DNA of 64,000 nucleotides, from contig PGYK01000001.1 in the NCBI GenBank assembly GCA_002839605.1, forward strand, positions 186,001-250,000. Direction: 5' to 3'. A program made the position numbers and the translations under genes. Below the pieces are notes generated by a model. It was not told the origin of the DNA. It worked only from the letters and a program-made list of their open reading frames with translations, and did no database searches. The stretch's first letter is position 1, and each line of letters starts with the position of its first letter. This DNA is from Methanomicrobiales archaeon HGW-Methanomicrobiales-3. GTDB taxonomy: Archaea; Halobacteriota; Methanomicrobia; Methanomicrobiales; Methanospirillaceae. This document shows, piece by piece, positions 61,667 to 64,000 of the stretch.

Positions 61667-63067
61667 ATGAGACTTCTGATGAAATTTGGCGGGACATCAG
61701 TTGCCGATGCCCAGTGTATAAAACGGATTGTCGATATCCTTGAAGAGCACCACAAAAGAGGCGACGAGCTCGCGGTTGTGGTGTCCGCCCAGCGGGGTGT
61801 AACCGATCAGCTCATCGAGGTTGCAAGCTCGCTTGCCACGGCTAAGGACAGTTCTGCCATTGCCCCCCTCATCCAGTCGCTCTCGAAACGGCACATGGTC
61901 ACGCTCGAAGGTGCAGCCCCGGATTATGTCCAGGAGGTTGGCTCGGAACTTGACGAGAAACTCATCAACCTCCAGAACATCCTTCTTGCGATCTATAACC
62001 TGCGGGAACTCACTCCCCGTTCAAAGGACCACATTGTGTCGTATGGCGAGCGGCTCCTTGCCCCGATCCTCGGGGCTGCCCTCCGCCAGCGGGGTCTCGC
62101 TTCGAGCGTCCTGGACGGCTGCGAGGCCGGCATTCTCACCACCCCCCAGCATGGGGAGTCCACGGCGCTCCCCGAGAGCGATGAGCGGATCCAGAAAAAG
62201 ATCGGCGTGCTCTTAAAAAAAGAGATCCCGGTCATCATGGGGTTCATGGGCTGCACCCGCGAGGGGGTCCTCACCACCCTTGGCCGGAGCGGCTCGGATT
62301 ACTCCGCCTCCATCATCGGGGCCGGCATTGATGCCGACGAGATCTGGATCTGGACCGATGTGGACGGCATCATGACCTGCGATCCCCGGATCATCAACGA
62401 TGCAAGGGTCATGCCCTCGCTCTCGTACCTTGAGGTGATGGAACTCTCGTACTTCGGCGCCAAGGTGATGCATCCCCGTTCGATCGAACCGGCGATGAGG
62501 AAGAACATCCTGGTCCGGGTCAAGAACACCTTCAACCCGTCCCATCCGGGTACCATGATCATCCGGAACGGCCAGCGGCACAACCGCGTGGTCAAAGCCC
62601 TCACCTATATCGACAAGGTTGCCGCCATCAACATCAACGGTGCCCAGATGATCGGCCGGCCCGGTGTTGCCAAGGCGATCTTTACCATCCTTGCCGACCA
62701 CGAGGTGAACGTGATGATGATCTCGCAGGGGTCGAGCGAGGCAAACATCTCCCTGATTGTGGACGAGCCGCATCTCACTCCGGCAGTCACCGCGTTATCG
62801 ACGCTCATGAAACAGGGCATTGTACGGGAAGTCTCCCACAACCACGATGTCTGTGCGGTTGCCGTGGTCGGGGCAGGAATGGCAGGCGCTCCCGGGACCG
62901 GTGGCCGCATCTTTACGGCGCTCGGGAAGGCCGGGGTGAACGTGATGATGATCTCGCAGGGGTCGAGCGAGGCGAACATCTCGTTTGTGGTGAGCCAGGA
63001 CGACGGCCCGCGGGCATGCCGGGTGCTCCACGACGAGTTCCGGTTGTCGGAGGAAGACGATGAGTAA
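61667..63067 (+). CDS. lysC: Aspartate kinase
   Basis: A 466-residue aspartate kinase, first step in threonine, methionine and lysine synthesis. KFGGTSVADA near residues 6-15 is the catalytic loop, then YGERLLAPIL, GRSGSDYSASIIGAGIDADEIWIWTDVDGI with the ATP and aspartate residues, and two C-terminal ACT domains (about 310-385 and 390-455) for feedback control. Both ACT domains contain VNVMMISQGSSEANIS, with almost the same DNA. ATG 61667 is preferred over GTG 61655 because of the TATA element. The stop overlaps the purM start by eight bases. Confidence 0.92.
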   Translation: MRLLMKFGGTSVADAQCIKRIVDILEEHHKRGDELAVVVSAQRGVTDQLIEVASSLATAKDSSAIAPLIQSLSKRHMVTLEGAAPDYVQEVGSELDEKLINLQNILLAIYNLRELTPRSKDHIVSYGERLLAPILGAALRQRGLASSVLDGCEAGILTTPQHGESTALPESDERIQKKIGVLLKKEIPVIMGFMGCTREGVLTTLGRSGSDYSASIIGAGIDADEIWIWTDVDGIMTCDPRIINDARVMPSLSYLEVMELSYFGAKVMHPRSIEPAMRKNILVRVKNTFNPSHPGTMIIRNGQRHNRVVKALTYIDKVAAININGAQMIGRPGVAKAIFTILADHEVNVMMISQGSSEANISLIVDEPHLTPAVTALSTLMKQGIVREVSHNHDVCAVAVVGAGMAGAPGTGGRIFTALGKAGVNVMMISQGSSEANISFVVSQDDGPRACRVLHDEFRLSEEDDE

Positions 63068-64000
63068 AACCACGACAAGCACGACGAAGAAGAAGCCCGC
63101 CCGCGCACAGAAGAGCGCCTATGCACAGGCCGGCGTTGACATCAATCTTGAAGCAACGGCTATCAAGTCCCTGATCGGGAACCTGACCTTCCGGCGGAAA
63201 GGGGCGTGTAAGATGATGGGGGCGGTCGGCCACTTTGCCGGCCTCATCGACTTCGGGGATATGGCACTCGCCCTGACCACGGACGGGGTGGGCACCAAGA
63301 TGCTTGTCGCCGACCAGCAGGAGGACTGGAGCACGGTCGGGATCGACTGCATCGCGATGAACGTCAACGACCTGTACGTGATGAACATGGAGCCCATCGC
63401 GTTCGTGGATTACATCGCAACCGACAAGCTCTCGATTGCGAAGATGGCCCAGATCGGTATCGGTCTCAACGAGGGGGCACGGCAGGCGAACATCGATATC
63501 GTGGGCGGCGAGACGGCATCGCTTCGGGGTCTGGTGAACGGCCTCGATCTTGCCGGCGCCTGCCTCGGGATGCAGAAGAAGGAGAAGCTCATCACGGGCG
63601 AGAAGATCGCGCCGGGTGACGTGATCGTCGGTGTCCCCTCAACGGGCGTCCACAGCAACGGCCTCTCGCTTGCCCGCCGCGTTGTCGAGAAGTACGCGGA
63701 CTACGACACGAAGCTGAAGAGCAAAAAGACCCTTGGTGCCGAACTCCTCACCCCGACACGGATCTACAGCGAGGTGCTGAAGGTGACGGCGAAGTGCACG
63801 GTTCACGGCATGTGCCATGTCACGGGCGGCGGGCTTCTGAACTTCAAACGCCTGAGCGGGTACGGGTTTGTCATCGACAACCCGATCAAGCCCCCGGAGA
63901 TCTTCGGCTGGATGCAGAAGGCCGGGGATCTTTCGGACGAGGAGATGTACCGCACCTTCAACATGGGCATGGGCTACGCGTATGTCGTGCCCAAAAAGAG
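63060..64000 (+). CDS. purM: Phosphoribosylformylglycinamidine cyclo-ligase PurM (partial, runs off window)
   Basis: The first 313 codons of PurM, open at the window end. PurM closes the imidazole ring of FGAM with ATP to give aminoimidazole ribotide. SAYAQAGVDI near 19-28, the nucleotide region TTDGVGTK at 68-75, MNVNDL, GETASL and GVHSNGLSLARRVVEKYA, then HVTGGGLLNFKRL are diagnostic. The first 18 residues are an unusual Ser/Thr/Lys-rich extension (MSKTTTSTTKKKPARAQ) not found in bacterial PurM. Starts eight bases before the aspartate kinase stop. PurE is at 17967; with PurM this gives two purine steps far apart. Confidence 0.92.
   Translation, partial: MSKTTTSTTKKKPARAQKSAYAQAGVDINLEATAIKSLIGNLTFRRKGACKMMGAVGHFAGLIDFGDMALALTTDGVGTKMLVADQQEDWSTVGIDCIAMNVNDLYVMNMEPIAFVDYIATDKLSIAKMAQIGIGLNEGARQANIDIVGGETASLRGLVNGLDLAGACLGMQKKEKLITGEKIAPGDVIVGVPSTGVHSNGLSLARRVVEKYADYDTKLKSKKTLGAELLTPTRIYSEVLKVTAKCTVHGMCHVTGGGLLNFKRLSGYGFVIDNPIKPPEIFGWMQKAGDLSDEEMYRTFNMGMGYAYVVPKK

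Overview
The window looks like chromosomal DNA of a hydrogenotrophic methanogen of the Methanomicrobiales, most like a Methanoregula-type organism. This is an inference from gene content: two cofH genes for coenzyme F420, an archaeal riboflavin synthase, an archaeal/ER-type signal peptidase, a thiol:fumarate reductase pair (tfrA/tfrB), the trpB2 form of tryptophan synthase beta, an archaeal class V aminotransferase, and many TATA boxes 25-32 bases before a start codon (leaderless transcripts). The DNA is GC-rich with dense, short-spaced genes. Several intergenic pockets are AT-rich or full of repeats. No rRNA, tRNA or CRISPR array was recognised.

Layout. 0-5.8 kb: LysE-type exporter, signal peptidase, cofH copy 1, a CDF metal transporter, DUF1805, cofH copy 2 and an FMN-binding protein. 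5.8-8.7 kb: a minus-strand set (flavoprotein, GIY-YIG protein, metallo-beta-lactamase-fold hydrolase) divergent from thiC. 8.8-10 kb: an MntA/HepT toxin-antitoxin pair, followed by a broken second copy of the thiC 3' end and a GC-rich repeat. 10-18 kb: LEA14-like, DUF3795 and TPR proteins, two methyltransferase/Fe-S genes, an S9 peptidase and a lipoprotein hydrolase. 18-21.6 kb: purE, then aminotransferase-ribC-ribH-aspC. 21.6-27.8 kb is the main accessory pocket: RelBE-like pair, three repeat families, a AAA/DUF4143 ATPase bracketed by 237-bp direct repeats, an M23-like lipoprotein, an AT-rich monooxygenase-like gene and a MazEF pair. 28-33.7 kb: methyltransferase, a four-gene Yip1/exported protein/ABC ATPase/permease operon and a glycine-zipper protein. 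33.8-40.6 kb: trpB2, an ATP-NAD kinase relative with a lost stop codon, an OFA-type MFS transporter with acetyl-CoA synthetase, and an ADP-ribosylglycohydrolase. 40.7-44.7 kb: argC-CBS-argJ-argB and a thioredoxin-like protein. 44.8-56 kb: chorismate mutase, an M50 protease, then a redox and oxygen-defence neighbourhood (three Isf-type flavoproteins, peroxiredoxin, AhpD-like protein, desulforedoxin, zinc ribbon, rubrerythrin, glutaredoxin-thioredoxin reductase fusion) with a histidine kinase, RadC and a LamG protein in between. 56-58.5 kb: repeats, a lipoprotein and an orphan gene. 58.5-64 kb: tfrB/tfrA, aspartate kinase and the start of purM.

How it fits together. Biosynthesis dominates: F420 and riboflavin, thiamine, purine, arginine, tryptophan and aspartate-family pathways. 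Acetyl-CoA synthetase beside a monocarboxylate-type transporter suggests acetate assimilation. TfrAB could supply succinate for a reductive partial TCA pathway while producing the CoM-CoB heterodisulfide. The redox neighbourhood fits peroxide and oxygen defence in a strict anaerobe. The most unusual signals are the direct repeats around the ATPase, the thiC remnant behind the toxin-antitoxin pair, the repeat families shared between distant pockets, the homopolymer stop loss, and an apparent ATC/ATT start codon behind a perfect Shine-Dalgarno sequence.
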